Source: Winogradskyella costae (GTDB lineage Bacteria > Bacteroidota > Bacteroidia > Flavobacteriales > Flavobacteriaceae). Taken from it: a stretch of DNA of 64,000 nt. Made by a program: the position numbers and the translations under genes. A model generated the notes under the pieces. That model made no database searches. It saw nothing but the letters and a program-made list of their open reading frames with translations, and had not been told where the DNA came from. Every line of letters begins with the position of its first letter. Within the stretch, counting starts at the first letter, position 1. Location: contig NZ_JABFDK010000003.1 in NCBI RefSeq assembly GCF_013403865.1, positions 248,001-312,000 of the forward strand. Reading direction: 5' to 3'. Shown here piece after piece: positions 8,603-17,900 of the stretch.

Positions 8603-10360
8603 TTATATACTTTGAATAAAGAAATCCAAATCGGTGTCTTCGGAGAGGTTTAATTTTTTTCTTAAGCGATAACGACTAGTATTTAAAGAGGCCAATGTTA
8701 TATTTTGTAGGGTAGCGATACGTCGACTTTCAATTTTTAAACGAATTAACGAGCAAAGTCTAATCTCGTTTTTACTCAAATTAGGATAACGCTTCATGAG
8801 TTGACTATAAAACGCATCACTTAATTTATCTAAACGTTCAAAAAATTCTTGAGTATCACTATCAACGCTTATTTTATTTGAAATCGCTACATCGAGGTCA
8901 TTAATCAATTTTGGACGCTCTTGGGAGTTGGCTTGCTTAATTACCTCTAATTGTTCAGCGAGTTCTTTGGCCCAATCTTGATCTTGCGTCAGTTTAATCG
9001 CAAAATCAGACAGATCGCGTTCTTTAGATTGTATTTCAGAATTAAGTTGCTCTACTTTTAATGCCGAATTTTCAAGCTGCTGTTCCGCAAGTAATTGCTT
9101 GTTCTTAGCATTGATAAGATGTTGTCTTCTACTGATAATAAGTGCCACTAAAATAATAATAAAAATAGACGACAAAAGCCCAATAAACCAAAGCTTAGCG
9201 CGCTGATTTTTAATCATATTCTCTTTTTGAATACGGTCTATTTTAAAATTTAATTCAATTTTATCTATGGTAATATCATTCAATTCTTCCTGCCACTTTT
9301 TGTCGGCATAATTGGAAAGGGCTTGAAGACTATCAGATACATGCGCTATTTGTTTTGCAGTGATATAGGCTTCCGAAATATTATTCTGAGTACGTAATAA
9401 CAACTCTTTTGCACTTAAAAACTCTAATTTAGAGCTTGTGGATAAATTATGAGTTGTCTCGTCTAATTTTACAACAGATTCTAAATCGTTAAAAATGTGT
9501 TGGGCAGCTTCTAACCGATTTAAATGCGTGTTAGCTGTTATGAGTTGGGTGCCCGCACTAATTAATCGTGGTATATCTTTGGTTAACGTTTCTTCATTAA
9601 TAGCCGTTTTATAAAACTTAAAATTCTGCGCATATAAAGGATGAGCTTTGTCATACGCCTGCTGTTCCATATAAATATCAGCAATATTATCGCGTATACT
9701 TCCATTTAAAGTATGTTTGGGGAATTTAGCTTGTGTAAGTGCATAAGCACTCTCAAAATAATACATGGCAGAATCGAGGTCCTTTTTGTGCCAATAAAAA
9801 AAGAGCCCATAGTTATTTATAGAAGACGGATGATAGATATAATTTAGGTTCTTAGAAAATGCCATATTGATTTTATGCCGACTAGTAGCATTATCTAACA
9901 AGCCTAATTTAGCATAGTTTTCAGCAAGTATACTTCCAGCATAACTGCGCATTTCCTTAAACTTATCGCGTTCATCGAAAGTTAATAGATGTTCATGTGC
10001 TTCGTAATATGCAAAAAAATCGAGATAAGATTTTATAGATTCCTTCGGAAAGCCAACTTCCCTAAACCAATTTCCCGAATGCAAATAACTGTCTAAAACA
10101 AATTTTGTATGTCCTTCAATATGCTTTAAGACATCTAAACGCTTAAAATGTAATGACAAATACCATTGCATTTCAGCATCAGAAAAGGAAACACGTCGGT
10201 ACGTTTTAATATCATTCTCAGGGAAAACAGACGCCATAGAATCACTAATCTGTTCGTACTGCCTAAAATAGGTTTCAGTAGTAAGCGCAGTACTTTGAGT
10301 CCACAATGGGAGAATTGTTACCGCGACAATACATAAGAATGACGTATAATACTTAAGCAT
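8603..10360 (-). CDS. Membrane-anchored TPR protein with C-terminal LuxR-like HTH
   Basis: 585 residues. Signal sequence at 1-22, then a long helical region with TPR-like repeats (about 60-370; for example a segment containing NNYGLFFYWHKKDLDSAMYY), one transmembrane helix at about 389-411, a coiled coil at about 412-480, and a C-terminal helix-turn-helix (LSKNEIRLCSLIRL ... NTSRYRLRKKLNL) of the LuxR/NarL fold. This periplasmic-sensor/cytoplasmic-HTH architecture is common in Bacteroidota, where the protein is a one-component membrane regulator; targets are unknown. The upstream region contains a tandem 11-bp repeat array (10468-10511) and a -7-like TATCTTTA at 10386-10393, suggesting autoregulation (inference). 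Confidence 0.8.
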   Translation of the reverse strand: MLKYYTSFLCIVAVTILPLWTQSTALTTETYFRQYEQISDSMASVFPENDIKTYRRVSFSDAEMQWYLSLHFKRLDVLKHIEGHTKFVLDSYLHSGNWFREVGFPKESIKSYLDFFAYYEAHEHLLTFDERDKFKEMRSYAGSILAENYAKLGLLDNATSRHKINMAFSKNLNYIYHPSSINNYGLFFYWHKKDLDSAMYYFESAYALTQAKFPKHTLNGSIRDNIADIYMEQQAYDKAHPLYAQNFKFYKTAINEETLTKDIPRLISAGTQLITANTHLNRLEAAQHIFNDLESVVKLDETTHNLSTSSKLEFLSAKELLLRTQNNISEAYITAKQIAHVSDSLQALSNYADKKWQEELNDITIDKIELNFKIDRIQKENMIKNQRAKLWFIGLLSSIFIIILVALIISRRQHLINAKNKQLLAEQQLENSALKVEQLNSEIQSKERDLSDFAIKLTQDQDWAKELAEQLEVIKQANSQERPKLINDLDVAISNKISVDSDTQEFFERLDKLSDAFYSQLMKRYPNLSKNEIRLCSLIRLKIESRRIATLQNITLASLNTSRYRLRKKLNLSEDTDLDFFIQSI

Positions 10361-10467
10361 TAATTATCAATAGGTTGGATCGGTCTAAAGATACTTATTT
10401 TTTAAGAACCTATAAGAGATCTTTTATTGGAGCCAACCCTTAAAAAAAAGATATGATACGCACACTC

Positions 10468-10511
10468 GGGTCATAAGCGTATCTTAAGCGGGTCATAAGC
10501 GGGTCATAAGC
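10468..10511. repeat. Four tandem 11-bp repeats (GGGTCATAAGC)
   Basis: Copies at 10468-10478, 10479-10489 (degenerate: GTATCTTAAGC), 10490-10500 and 10501-10511, with a broken fifth copy starting GGGTTTGC at 10512. The 11-bp period equals about one DNA helix turn, so identical bases would face the same side. They sit 108-151 bp upstream of the TPR/HTH regulator start (10360, minus) and 75-118 bp beyond the stop of the ABC permease (10586). Confidence 0.7.
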
Positions 10512-10585
10512 GGGTTTGCTATTGAAAATTCTTACATCAAATAAAAAGGGCTACGTTGAGCTTACAGATTATGGTTAAAATGGCA

Positions 10586-13108
10586 TTAGGCTTCTTTCCG
10601 CAGCACAGCCAAAGGAGAACTTTGTAACACAGATCGTATATTACTCAAACCAATTCCTAAAACCAACAGAGTAATACCTGGTAAAAACACTAAAAACGGA
10701 ATCAATGACGGTGTAAAAGGTTCTTTAAATAATAAAAGTGCCAAACAAAGACTACTCACTAAGGCTAATAAAATCCCAACCAAACTACCTAATAAGCCTA
10801 AAAACAAATATTCTAAAGCTGAAATTTTTAGAATCTGCGCATTTTTAGCACCAAGGGTTCGTAAGAGTACACTTTCTTTAATACGTTGGTATTTACTAGT
10901 CCGAACAGAGCCTATCAACACAATTATCCCTGTAATAATACTAAAGAAGGCCATAAAATTAATGACCCAAGACACTTTATCTAAGATGTCCTCGATAATG
11001 GTGTAAACCTGTCGTAAATCTATTATAGAAACATTTGGGAATTCTGCTACCAAATCACGCTGCAATGCCGCAGAAGTATTGTCGTCTTCAGCATACGTAG
11101 AAATCACACGAAATTGTGGTGCTTGCTCTAAAGCGCCTACTGGAAACACAAAATTAAAGTTAGGTTGCAATTGTCGCCAATCTACTTTCCGTATACTACC
11201 AACCTTAGTTTCCATAAGTACACCTTGAACATTAAATGTAATGGCATCACCAATATTAATACCATCCTCTACAAGGTTGTCTGCAACAGAAACAAGTATA
11301 GGGGCATCAGGAGTCGTATGTGTGGTCCATTCTCCCTCTAAAAGTTCTTCGGATTCAATCATTTCATCACGATATGTATTTCTAAATTCGTGATTAAGGA
11401 TCCAATTACGCATTTGTTTGGTAGTATCTTGGCGCAATTCATTGGCCAATCGTCCCTTTATTTTATGAATGCGCATCGTAACAATAGGGATGCTATTTAC
11501 AATAGGTAAACCTTTTGCTTTTATACGTTGTTCTATGGCGTCTTGCTGATCCGTTTGTACATCTAAAATGATAATATTGGCATTGTCATCACTCTGAGCT
11601 ACTTCTGTTTTGGCTAACAAAATGTCTTTCGTAAAATATAACGTACTAATTAAACAGGTGCCTAAACCAATAGCGACCACCAAAACAACGGTTTGATTGT
11701 TAGGTCTAAATAGGTTCAATAAACTTTGTCGTGCTGTAAAACCCCATCGCTTCGGAAAATAGGTTTTTATGCCTTTAATGAACAGTAAAGCAACGCCTGT
11801 TAAAACAGCAAAAGCGACTAATGTAGCCAACATAAAACCTAAGGCATAAACGGCGTCATTCAACAACCAAAACGAAAATAAAAACAGAAATAACAACACG
11901 GCTCCTATCACTGCTACTCGAACTTTAAGTGGTTCTTGCGCTCCGTTTTCATCTACACGCAAAACATCTAGCGGCGAAACGTACCATGTTCTAAGCAATG
12001 GTAATAACGCGAATAAAACAGACATAAATAAGCCAAGAAAGACACCAATAAGTATCGGTTGTAGCGAGATGGAAATTTCAACAGAAAAGGGTAAGAAATC
12101 CTTTAATAAATACGGAAATAATTCCTGAACTCCAACACCAATCAGTGATCCAATTAAACCACCAACAATACCGATACCTGCAATTTGAATCAGAAAAATG
12201 AGAAAACTTTGCAAGCGAGAAGCTCCCATACATTTTAAAACTGCAATGGCTTTTAGTTTTTCTTTAATATAAATATGAACCGAGCTTGCAATCCCAATAC
12301 ACCCTAATAGTAAGGCAATAAAAGCAGCCAAATTAAGAAATTTACCTACATTATCATAACGTCTTCCCAAACGTTCACTCGTGCTAGTATGCGTATCTAA
12401 ATCGGCATCTTCCGTTTTTAATTGTGGATTTATAATTTTTTCAAACGCTTCTAAGTTAAAATTTTCAGCTGTCTTATAGAAAAACTGATACTCTTTACGG
12501 CTACCAAATTGTAAGAGTCCTGTGTCTTCCATTAATGCATAAGGAATTATAATTGGAGGCGCCACAGATGTAGAAATAGCAGTGCTCCCCGGAATCGCTT
12601 TTAAAGCTCCTAAAACAGGAAGTGTTAAGGCGCCTACTTTAATAGAATCCCCTTCTTTTACATCAAACTGAAGCATTAAAGTTGCATCAACTAATGCTCC
12701 ATTTAAGTTTTGGTAAGTATTTGATGCAGAAACAGGTTGGGTGTCTATAGTTCCGTAAAAAGGAAAGTCGCCATCCAACCCTCGCACTTTAACTAATTTG
12801 GTGCCTCCATTCTTAGGAAAAGCAATCATAGATACAAAGTTAATTTCCTTAGCATCGGGTTGTAAGGAATCTATAATGGCTTGTGCGCGTTCTGTAGGTT
12901 CTTGCTTTGTATCAATGGTATAATCGGCGCCCATTAAGGCTTTAGATTGAAGCTTTATATTGTCTTTAAGATTAGAGCTAAATAATTGTATAGATACTAC
13001 AGCCGCAATACCTAAAATTATAGAGGCCATAAATAGCAATAAACGTACTCTACTCGCTTTGGCATCTCTCCAAGCCATTTTAAAAAGCCAGGTTGTATTT
13101 TGATTCAT
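10586..13108 (-). CDS. ABC transporter permease, FtsX/YbbP-like
   Basis: 840 residues. One N-terminal transmembrane helix (about 22-42), a large extracytoplasmic domain, a cluster of three helices (about 257-385), a further pair (about 395-450), a second helix at about 475 with a second extracytoplasmic domain, and three C-terminal helices (about 720-830). This duplicated FtsX layout of about 10 helices is that of YbbP-type permeases. The ATPase gene (13123-13812) is 14 bp upstream on the same strand, forming a two-gene operon. By analogy with YbbAP in E. coli, which works with the esterase TesA, it may extract hydrophobic molecules from the membrane; the divergent tesA-like gene at 13887 strengthens this. 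No substrate is shown by the sequence. Confidence 0.85.
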   Translation of the reverse strand: MNQNTTWLFKMAWRDAKASRVRLLLFMASIILGIAAVVSIQLFSSNLKDNIKLQSKALMGADYTIDTKQEPTERAQAIIDSLQPDAKEINFVSMIAFPKNGGTKLVKVRGLDGDFPFYGTIDTQPVSASNTYQNLNGALVDATLMLQFDVKEGDSIKVGALTLPVLGALKAIPGSTAISTSVAPPIIIPYALMEDTGLLQFGSRKEYQFFYKTAENFNLEAFEKIINPQLKTEDADLDTHTSTSERLGRRYDNVGKFLNLAAFIALLLGCIGIASSVHIYIKEKLKAIAVLKCMGASRLQSFLIFLIQIAGIGIVGGLIGSLIGVGVQELFPYLLKDFLPFSVEISISLQPILIGVFLGLFMSVLFALLPLLRTWYVSPLDVLRVDENGAQEPLKVRVAVIGAVLLFLFLFSFWLLNDAVYALGFMLATLVAFAVLTGVALLFIKGIKTYFPKRWGFTARQSLLNLFRPNNQTVVLVVAIGLGTCLISTLYFTKDILLAKTEVAQSDDNANIIILDVQTDQQDAIEQRIKAKGLPIVNSIPIVTMRIHKIKGRLANELRQDTTKQMRNWILNHEFRNTYRDEMIESEELLEGEWTTHTTPDAPILVSVADNLVEDGINIGDAITFNVQGVLMETKVGSIRKVDWRQLQPNFNFVFPVGALEQAPQFRVISTYAEDDNTSAALQRDLVAEFPNVSIIDLRQVYTIIEDILDKVSWVINFMAFFSIITGIIVLIGSVRTSKYQRIKESVLLRTLGAKNAQILKISALEYLFLGLLGSLVGILLALVSSLCLALLLFKEPFTPSLIPFLVFLPGITLLVLGIGLSNIRSVLQSSPLAVLRKEA

Positions 13109-13122
13109 ATTTTGTGGAATAT

Positions 13123-13812
13123 TTACAGCACTGCAGTACGTTCGTTGGTTAAAATTCGGCCACCCTTAAGTCTTAATATTTGTTGCGTTCGGTTGGCTAA
13201 ATCCAAATCGTGTGTAATAATCACCAAAGTCGTTCCGGCTTCTTTATTCAGCTCAAATAAGAGTTGAATGACTTTTTCTCCTGTTTCTTCATCTAAATTC
13301 CCCGTTGGTTCATCAGCAAATAAAATGGAAGGTGTGTTAGCAAAAGCTCTCGCTAAAGCCACACGTTGTTGCTCTCCACCAGATAACTGTGACGGATAAT
13401 GATGCACACGATCTCCTAAACCGACTTTCTCCAGTAGCTCTAAACTCTTTTTAACAGCGTCTTTATGACCTTGAAGTTCTAAAGGCACACTGACATTCTC
13501 AAGAGCGGTAAGGGTTGGTAATAGCTGAAAATTCTGAAATATAAAACCTACATTCTTATTTCGTAGTTGTGCGCGTTGGTCTTCATTTAGGTCCTTTAAG
13601 TCTTGTCCACAAAGTTCAATACTACCAGAGTTAGGCTCATCTAAACCTGCACATAAGCCTAATAAGGTCGTTTTTCCACTTCCCGATGGTCCAACAATAG
13701 AAAAAGTTTGTCCTGTTTCTACTGCAAACGAAATGTTTTGTAAGACTGTTAATTGTTTGTTACCGCTAGAATATGTCTTTTCTAGACCACTAATCTTTAA
13801 TATATTTGGCAT
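13123..13812 (-). CDS. ABC transporter ATPase, YbbA/LolD-like
   Basis: 229 residues, full length for the MacB/LolD/YbbA subfamily. Walker A GPSGSGKT at 41-48, Q-loop in [10 protein letters not shown], signature [14 protein letters not shown], Walker [13 protein letters not shown] and H-loop IITHD are all present, so the enzyme should be active. It supplies ATP hydrolysis to the FtsX-type permease encoded 14 bp downstream. Its start is only 74 bp from the start of a divergent tesA-like esterase, the same three-gene association (ybbA, ybbP, tesA) as in E. coli. Confidence 0.9.
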   Translation of the reverse strand: MPNILKISGLEKTYSSGNKQLTVLQNISFAVETGQTFSIVGPSGSGKTTLLGLCAGLDEPNSGSIELCGQDLKDLNEDQRAQLRNKNVGFIFQNFQLLPTLTALENVSVPLELQGHKDAVKKSLELLEKVGLGDRVHHYPSQLSGGEQQRVALARAFANTPSILFADEPTGNLDEETGEKVIQLLFELNKEAGTTLVIITHDLDLANRTQQILRLKGGRILTNERTAVL

Positions 13813-13886
13813 ACTAATTTTAATTTATAAGACCATTTATGTCGAAGGCTCAAAATACTCATTTGCTTTTAATTTCGCCAATATCT

Positions 13887-14582
13887 ATGGCTTCTAAACT
13901 CTTAAAGTTTTGTTATTTTATAGCAGCCTTTTTATTGGTGGGCTGTGGTAACAACAAATCAGAGAATACAACAGAAACCCAGTCTGAGACACCAACAGAA
14001 GAAACTGTAACAACTGAAACCAATAGAAAAACTATTCTATGCTTTGGAGACAGTATTACAGCTGGCTACGGATTAGACGATACCGATGATGCCTTTCCTA
14101 ATATTCTACAACAAAAAATAGACGCGTTAGACTTAAATTATACCGTGATCAACTCAGGCTTAAGTGGAGAAACTTCAGCAGGAGGTAAAGGACGAATCGA
14201 TTGGATTTTAAATCAGAACATTGATATCTTTTTATTAGAATTAGGTGCGAATGATGGCTTACGTGGAGTACCCCTATCAGAAACGAGAGCAAATCTACAA
14301 GACATTATAGACATCGTAAAGAAGAAAAGCCCTAAAACAACTATTGTCCTTGCTGGTATGCAGTTGCCGCCAAATATGGGACAAGATTACACCACGGGAT
14401 TCAGACAAATTTTTTCAGATTTAGCAGAGAAAAATGACTTAGAGTTTGTTCCTTTTATTTTGAAGGATGTTGGAGGTATTAAGGCCCTCAACCAGAATGA
14501 CGGAATTCATCCAACGGTTGAAGGTCATAAAATAGTCGCTAATACGGTATGGGAGGTTTTAGGTCCTTTAGTTAAATCTTAG
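13887..14582 (+). CDS. tesA: Arylesterase/lysophospholipase TesA-like lipoprotein (SGNH hydrolase)
   Basis: 231 residues from the chosen ATG. A 16-residue longer frame starts at 13839, but only the 13887 start gives a normal lipoprotein signal peptide (MASKLLKF ... LLVGC, lipid Cys20). A Ser/Thr/Glu-rich linker is followed by the SGNH blocks: GDSITAGYG (Ser56), the block II glycine in NSGLSGET, GAND (Asn122) and DGIHPT (Asp205/His208). TesA enzymes cleave acyl esters and thioesters, here at the outer or inner membrane surface because of lipidation. Divergent from the YbbA/YbbP pair, its usual partner locus. Its 3' end overlaps the convergent helicase gene by 4 bp. Confidence 0.87.
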   Translation: MASKLLKFCYFIAAFLLVGCGNNKSENTTETQSETPTEETVTTETNRKTILCFGDSITAGYGLDDTDDAFPNILQQKIDALDLNYTVINSGLSGETSAGGKGRIDWILNQNIDIFLLELGANDGLRGVPLSETRANLQDIIDIVKKKSPKTTIVLAGMQLPPNMGQDYTTGFRQIFSDLAEKNDLEFVPFILKDVGGIKALNQNDGIHPTVEGHKIVANTVWEVLGPLVKS

Positions 14583-15892
14583 ATAATAGTAACGCGAACT
14601 TTCTTTTTCTTTAAACGTGAATTATTTAATTTATCAACTAAATCACCAGCTATACTAACAGGTACGCCAACAAAAGCACAATCTTGTTTCAATTCTATAA
14701 CACCGAGCTGATCTTTAGAAATGTTTCCTTGTTTAAAAAAAAGCCCTGCAATATCACCTTTAGATATTTTATCTTTTCGACCACCAGAAATAAATAAAGT
14801 TGTCCAAAATGGAGGTTTAATGTCTTTAGCAGTATTAACGCGAATGATTTGAGATTTCCCTACAAAATCAGGAAACACTTCACGTTCTCCTTTTATTAAA
14901 TACGCTGTTCCTTTAGAATTTACTCTGGCAGTTCTACCATTTCGATGCGTATATTCTTGAACAGCCTCGGGCATTTCATAATGAATAATATAATTCATTT
15001 CTGGAATATCAATACCGCGAGCTGCTAAATCGCTCGCCACAAGTACCGATACACTTCCATTTCGCAATTTTATTAACGCACGTTCGCGATCATGTTGCTC
15101 CATACCACTGTAAAAACAAGTATGCAAAATATTCTTTTTCTCTAAAAAACGACTTAAATCTTCTAGACGTTCTTTTTTATTACAAAAGACAATTCCTGGA
15201 ACATTGCCCACATGGTGCAATAAATCTATTAAAGTATTATGTTTGTTAACTGAAGGTGAAATGACAGTTTTTACTTCTAGCTTAGAACTAGGCCTTTCAG
15301 ATAAAAAATTTAAGGTCTTAGCTCCGTCCATCTTTAAATATTTAGGAATCGATGCTCCTTCAGTGGCAGAGGTTAAAATACGCTTATTGACGTTGGCCAA
15401 ATAACTCATTATGTTTTTCATTTCTCCACCTGCTCCTACTTCAATAGAAATATCGAACTCATCAATAACTAAAGTTTTAATGAATTTGGTGGTAAAACGG
15501 GCTTGCTCAAAATGATCGGCTAAACGTCCTGGTGTTCCAATTAAGATGGCAGGTGTATGTTTCAATTCTATTTTATCTTTTGAAATAGCGCGACCTCCAT
15601 AAATAGCATTAGCCTTATAGCCCGATCCCATATTACGAACAACCGTTTCAATTTGAATGGCTAATTCTCTAGAAGGTACTATAATTAGAGCTTGTACGTC
15701 TTCACATTCAGGATCTAAGGTTTCTAAAAGCGGCAATAAAAAAGCTAGTGTCTTCCCTGTGCCTGTTGGTGATAATAATATTGTTTTCTCGTTAGCTTCA
15801 ATTGAAGATAAAGCAGACTCTTGCATTGCATTAAGCTCGTAAATGTTTAATTTCTCAAGAATATCTTGTTGTGCTTTAATATTATTCGCCAT
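14579..15892 (-). CDS. DEAD-box RNA helicase with DbpA-type RNA-binding tail
   Basis: 437 residues. Motif I SPTGTGKT (41-48), Ia PSREL, Ib TPGR, motif II DEFD (144-147) instead of DEAD, motif III SAT, motif IV FCNKKE, motif V ASDLAARGID and motif VI HRNGRTAR. The last 70 or so residues (SGGRKDKISKGDIAGLFF ... VGVPVSIA ... KKKVRVTII) look like the DbpA/CsdA RNA-binding RRM-like domain. DbpA proteins remodel 23S rRNA during 50S assembly. The Ala-to-Phe change in motif II seems to define a subfamily of DEAD-box proteins rather than a defect, because the catalytic Asp-Glu pair and final Asp are kept. The gene follows another DEAD-box gene after 2 nt. Confidence 0.88.
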   Translation of the reverse strand: MANNIKAQQDILEKLNIYELNAMQESALSSIEANEKTILLSPTGTGKTLAFLLPLLETLDPECEDVQALIIVPSRELAIQIETVVRNMGSGYKANAIYGGRAISKDKIELKHTPAILIGTPGRLADHFEQARFTTKFIKTLVIDEFDISIEVGAGGEMKNIMSYLANVNKRILTSATEGASIPKYLKMDGAKTLNFLSERPSSKLEVKTVISPSVNKHNTLIDLLHHVGNVPGIVFCNKKERLEDLSRFLEKKNILHTCFYSGMEQHDRERALIKLRNGSVSVLVASDLAARGIDIPEMNYIIHYEMPEAVQEYTHRNGRTARVNSKGTAYLIKGEREVFPDFVGKSQIIRVNTAKDIKPPFWTTLFISGGRKDKISKGDIAGLFFKQGNISKDQLGVIELKQDCAFVGVPVSIAGDLVDKLNNSRLKKKKVRVTII

Positions 15893-15894
15893 AA

Positions 15895-17238
15895 TTATTT
15901 TTTCTTTTTCTTAGGTTTAGAATCCTCTGATTTCTGAATTCCAAAAGTGGTTTGTGCCAACTGATTCGCTAATACTTTTTCAATTAACTCTTCTTTTGTT
16001 AAATGATGAAATACGGTTCTAACGTCTTTTCTTAACTGCTCTGAAATAGTACGATTAGGTTTGGTCTTAAATATTTTCTTAGCCCATAATAAAGCTTTGT
16101 TTTCTTCTATGCTTTGTGAATCTGCTTTTTTGTACTCCTTAAAGGAAATGCCTAATTCATTTTCAAAATCAGCTATATCAATAACTTCTTCTTGCTGTAA
16201 AATAGTTAACGCTAAACCCTTTGCCCCTGCTCGGGCAGTTCTACCACTTCTATGGACATAGGCATCGTAAGTATCTGGTAAATGATAATTAATTACATAT
16301 TCCACACCCTTAATATCTAATCCACGAGACGCTAAATCCGTGGCCACTAAAATATCTATATGACCTTCTCTAAATTGTCCCATAATACGATCGCGTATAC
16401 CTTGCGATAAACTACCATGAATAGCACCTGAAGAGAATTTATTAATCGCTAAATTCTTAGCTAATTTATTAACGGCGGCTTTCGTTTTACAGAAAATAAT
16501 ACCACGTTGTCCTATTTTTGAATTTAAGAAATGTAGTAAAACATCTAATTTTTCTATCGGTTCTACTACTACAAACTGATGATCGATACCTTGATGCCCA
16601 ACAGTTGCCATATCGGCTTCAATATGCACAACATGTTTAGACATGTAATTCTGAACCAATTGTTTTATGGTTCCAGGCATCGTCGCTGTATACAATAATG
16701 TACGTCTTTTTTTCGGAATTTCTTTAATAATAGCGTCTAATCCATCTTTTAAGGCACTAACCATTTCATCGGCTTCATCTAAAATGAAATAAGCGATGTT
16801 TGAGATGTCTACTGCATTTCGTTTTACTAAATCGGCTAAACGACCAGGAGTTGCCACCACGATGTGGGTACGACTTTGCAAACGCTCTATTTGCGGTTTT
16901 ATCGGCACTCCCCCACAGACGGTAGCTATAGAAATTTCGGGAATATACTTTGCGAATGACTCTAAGTTAGTACTAATCTGCTGACCTAACTCTCTTGTTG
17001 GAGCTAAGATTACAGCCTGAATACTTGAAGTATCTGTATTGATAAGTTGTATTAATGGAAGTCCGAAAGCCACTGTTTTTCCGGTTCCTGTTTTGGCCAA
17101 AGCAACCACATCATCAGTTTGTTGCAATACCACAGGAATCGTTTTTAATTGAATATCTGTTGGAATTGAAATTTGTAAATCAGCTAACCCTTTTTGTAGC
17201 TGTTCATTAATTCCTAAATCGGAAAAACGTTTGGACAT
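15895..17238 (-). CDS. DEAD-box RNA helicase (RhlE/CsdA-like)
   Basis: 447 residues. Q-motif region (FSDLGINEQLQKGL), motif I AKTGTGKT (48-55), PTREL, TPGR, motif II DEAD (154-157), motif III TAT, motif V ATDLASRGLD, motif VI HRSGRTAR. The C-terminal extension is Lys-rich (ends KPKKKKK), as in RhlE-like proteins that bind RNA non-specifically. Likely functions in rRNA/mRNA unwinding, especially at low temperature. It is the first gene of a two-helicase operon. A -7-like element TACCTTTG is found at 17262-17255, 17 nt from the start. Confidence 0.9.
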   Translation of the reverse strand: MSKRFSDLGINEQLQKGLADLQISIPTDIQLKTIPVVLQQTDDVVALAKTGTGKTVAFGLPLIQLINTDTSSIQAVILAPTRELGQQISTNLESFAKYIPEISIATVCGGVPIKPQIERLQSRTHIVVATPGRLADLVKRNAVDISNIAYFILDEADEMVSALKDGLDAIIKEIPKKRRTLLYTATMPGTIKQLVQNYMSKHVVHIEADMATVGHQGIDHQFVVVEPIEKLDVLLHFLNSKIGQRGIIFCKTKAAVNKLAKNLAINKFSSGAIHGSLSQGIRDRIMGQFREGHIDILVATDLASRGLDIKGVEYVINYHLPDTYDAYVHRSGRTARAGAKGLALTILQQEEVIDIADFENELGISFKEYKKADSQSIEENKALLWAKKIFKTKPNRTISEQLRKDVRTVFHHLTKEELIEKVLANQLAQTTFGIQKSEDSKPKKKKK

Positions 17239-17254
17239 AAAAAAAATATTTTTG

Positions 17255-17262
17255 CAAAGGTA
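17255..17262 (-). promoter_or_regulatory. Promoter -7 element of the helicase operon
   Basis: Minus-strand TACCTTTG matches TAnnTTTG. It is 17 nt before the ATG at 17238. No clear TTG lies at the usual distance. Confidence 0.4.
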
Positions 17263-17403
17263 AGAATACCGTTCTTGGTAATGGAATAAATAAAGACGTT
17301 ACAAAATTAAAATTAAACCAACCGAAATAGCGCGCAAGCACCATAAACCCTTAATAATTTTTATTAAGAGTTTAAAATGAAAAACATTCTAATAATTGTG
17401 TAA

Positions 17404-17429
17404 CAAAAAAACCATCAATTAAGATGGTT
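17404..17429 (-). terminator. Terminator of the 17454-17699 cold-shock gene
   Basis: On the minus strand AACCATC (17429-17423), loop TTAATT, GATGGTT (17416-17410) and then a run of T. It lies 25 nt after the stop codon of the cold-shock gene. Confidence 0.65.
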
Positions 17430-17453
17430 ATGAAGAATATAATTAAGTCATAA

Positions 17454-17699
17454 TTATTTTATGACACGCACATTAGTAGCTACTAAACCTTTCTTACCTT
17501 TCTCTATATTAAAAGTAACTTTGTTTTTTTCTCGTATTTTACCAACAACATTAGTCGTATGAACAAAGATCTCTTCTTTAGAATCGTTAATTGTTATAAA
17601 TCCAAATCCTTTTTTAGCATTAAAAAATTTAACGACACCTTCCTTTGTCTCGCTTTCTTTGTTAAGATTAAATAATTTATTTATGAAATTTCTAATCAT
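17454..17699 (-). CDS. Cold-shock domain protein with N-terminal extension
   Basis: 81 residues. A 20-residue basic/hydrophobic N-terminal extension (MIRNFINKLFNLNKESETKE) precedes a complete cold-shock domain with RNP1 KGFGFI and RNP2 IFVHT. Binds single-stranded nucleic acid and melts RNA structure. The extension is unusual for CspA-type proteins, which normally begin directly at the domain; a shorter start is not available because the next ATG is absent, so the extension appears real. A TACTTTTG -7 element lies upstream at 17737-17730. Confidence 0.85.
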   Translation of the reverse strand: MIRNFINKLFNLNKESETKEGVVKFFNAKKGFGFITINDSKEEIFVHTTNVVGKIREKNKVTFNIEKGKKGLVATNVRVIK

Positions 17700-17729
17700 C
17701 GTTCTGTCTTAAATTTTATTTATAGGTTT

Positions 17730-17737
17730 CAAAAGTA
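17730..17737 (-). promoter_or_regulatory. Promoter -7 element of the extended cold-shock gene
   Basis: Minus-strand TACTTTTG fits TAnnTTTG exactly, 31-38 nt before the start at 17699. Confidence 0.4.
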
Positions 17738-17900
17738 ATATCATATTATTATAATCACTTTCCTTAATTAGTTACAAAAATAGTATAAATAATAGATTTT
17801 GTAAGAAAGTCTTAATATATAGTTGTTTTCTTCTTAATTTTCATTTTAAACATTATATGAATTTATATCTTTACCAGCTCAATAACTAGTCTCACATAAC

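Noticed and set aside
10397..10449. Large T/A inverted repeat (TTTTTTAAG ... CTTAAAAAA) as a terminator
   Set aside because: The loop is over 30 nt and the stem is almost all A/T; too weak to call.
13839..13886. Longer start of the TesA-like protein
   Set aside because: Adds 16 residues before the signal peptide and would place the start 26 bp from the divergent ABC gene. The lipoprotein signal begins at 13887.
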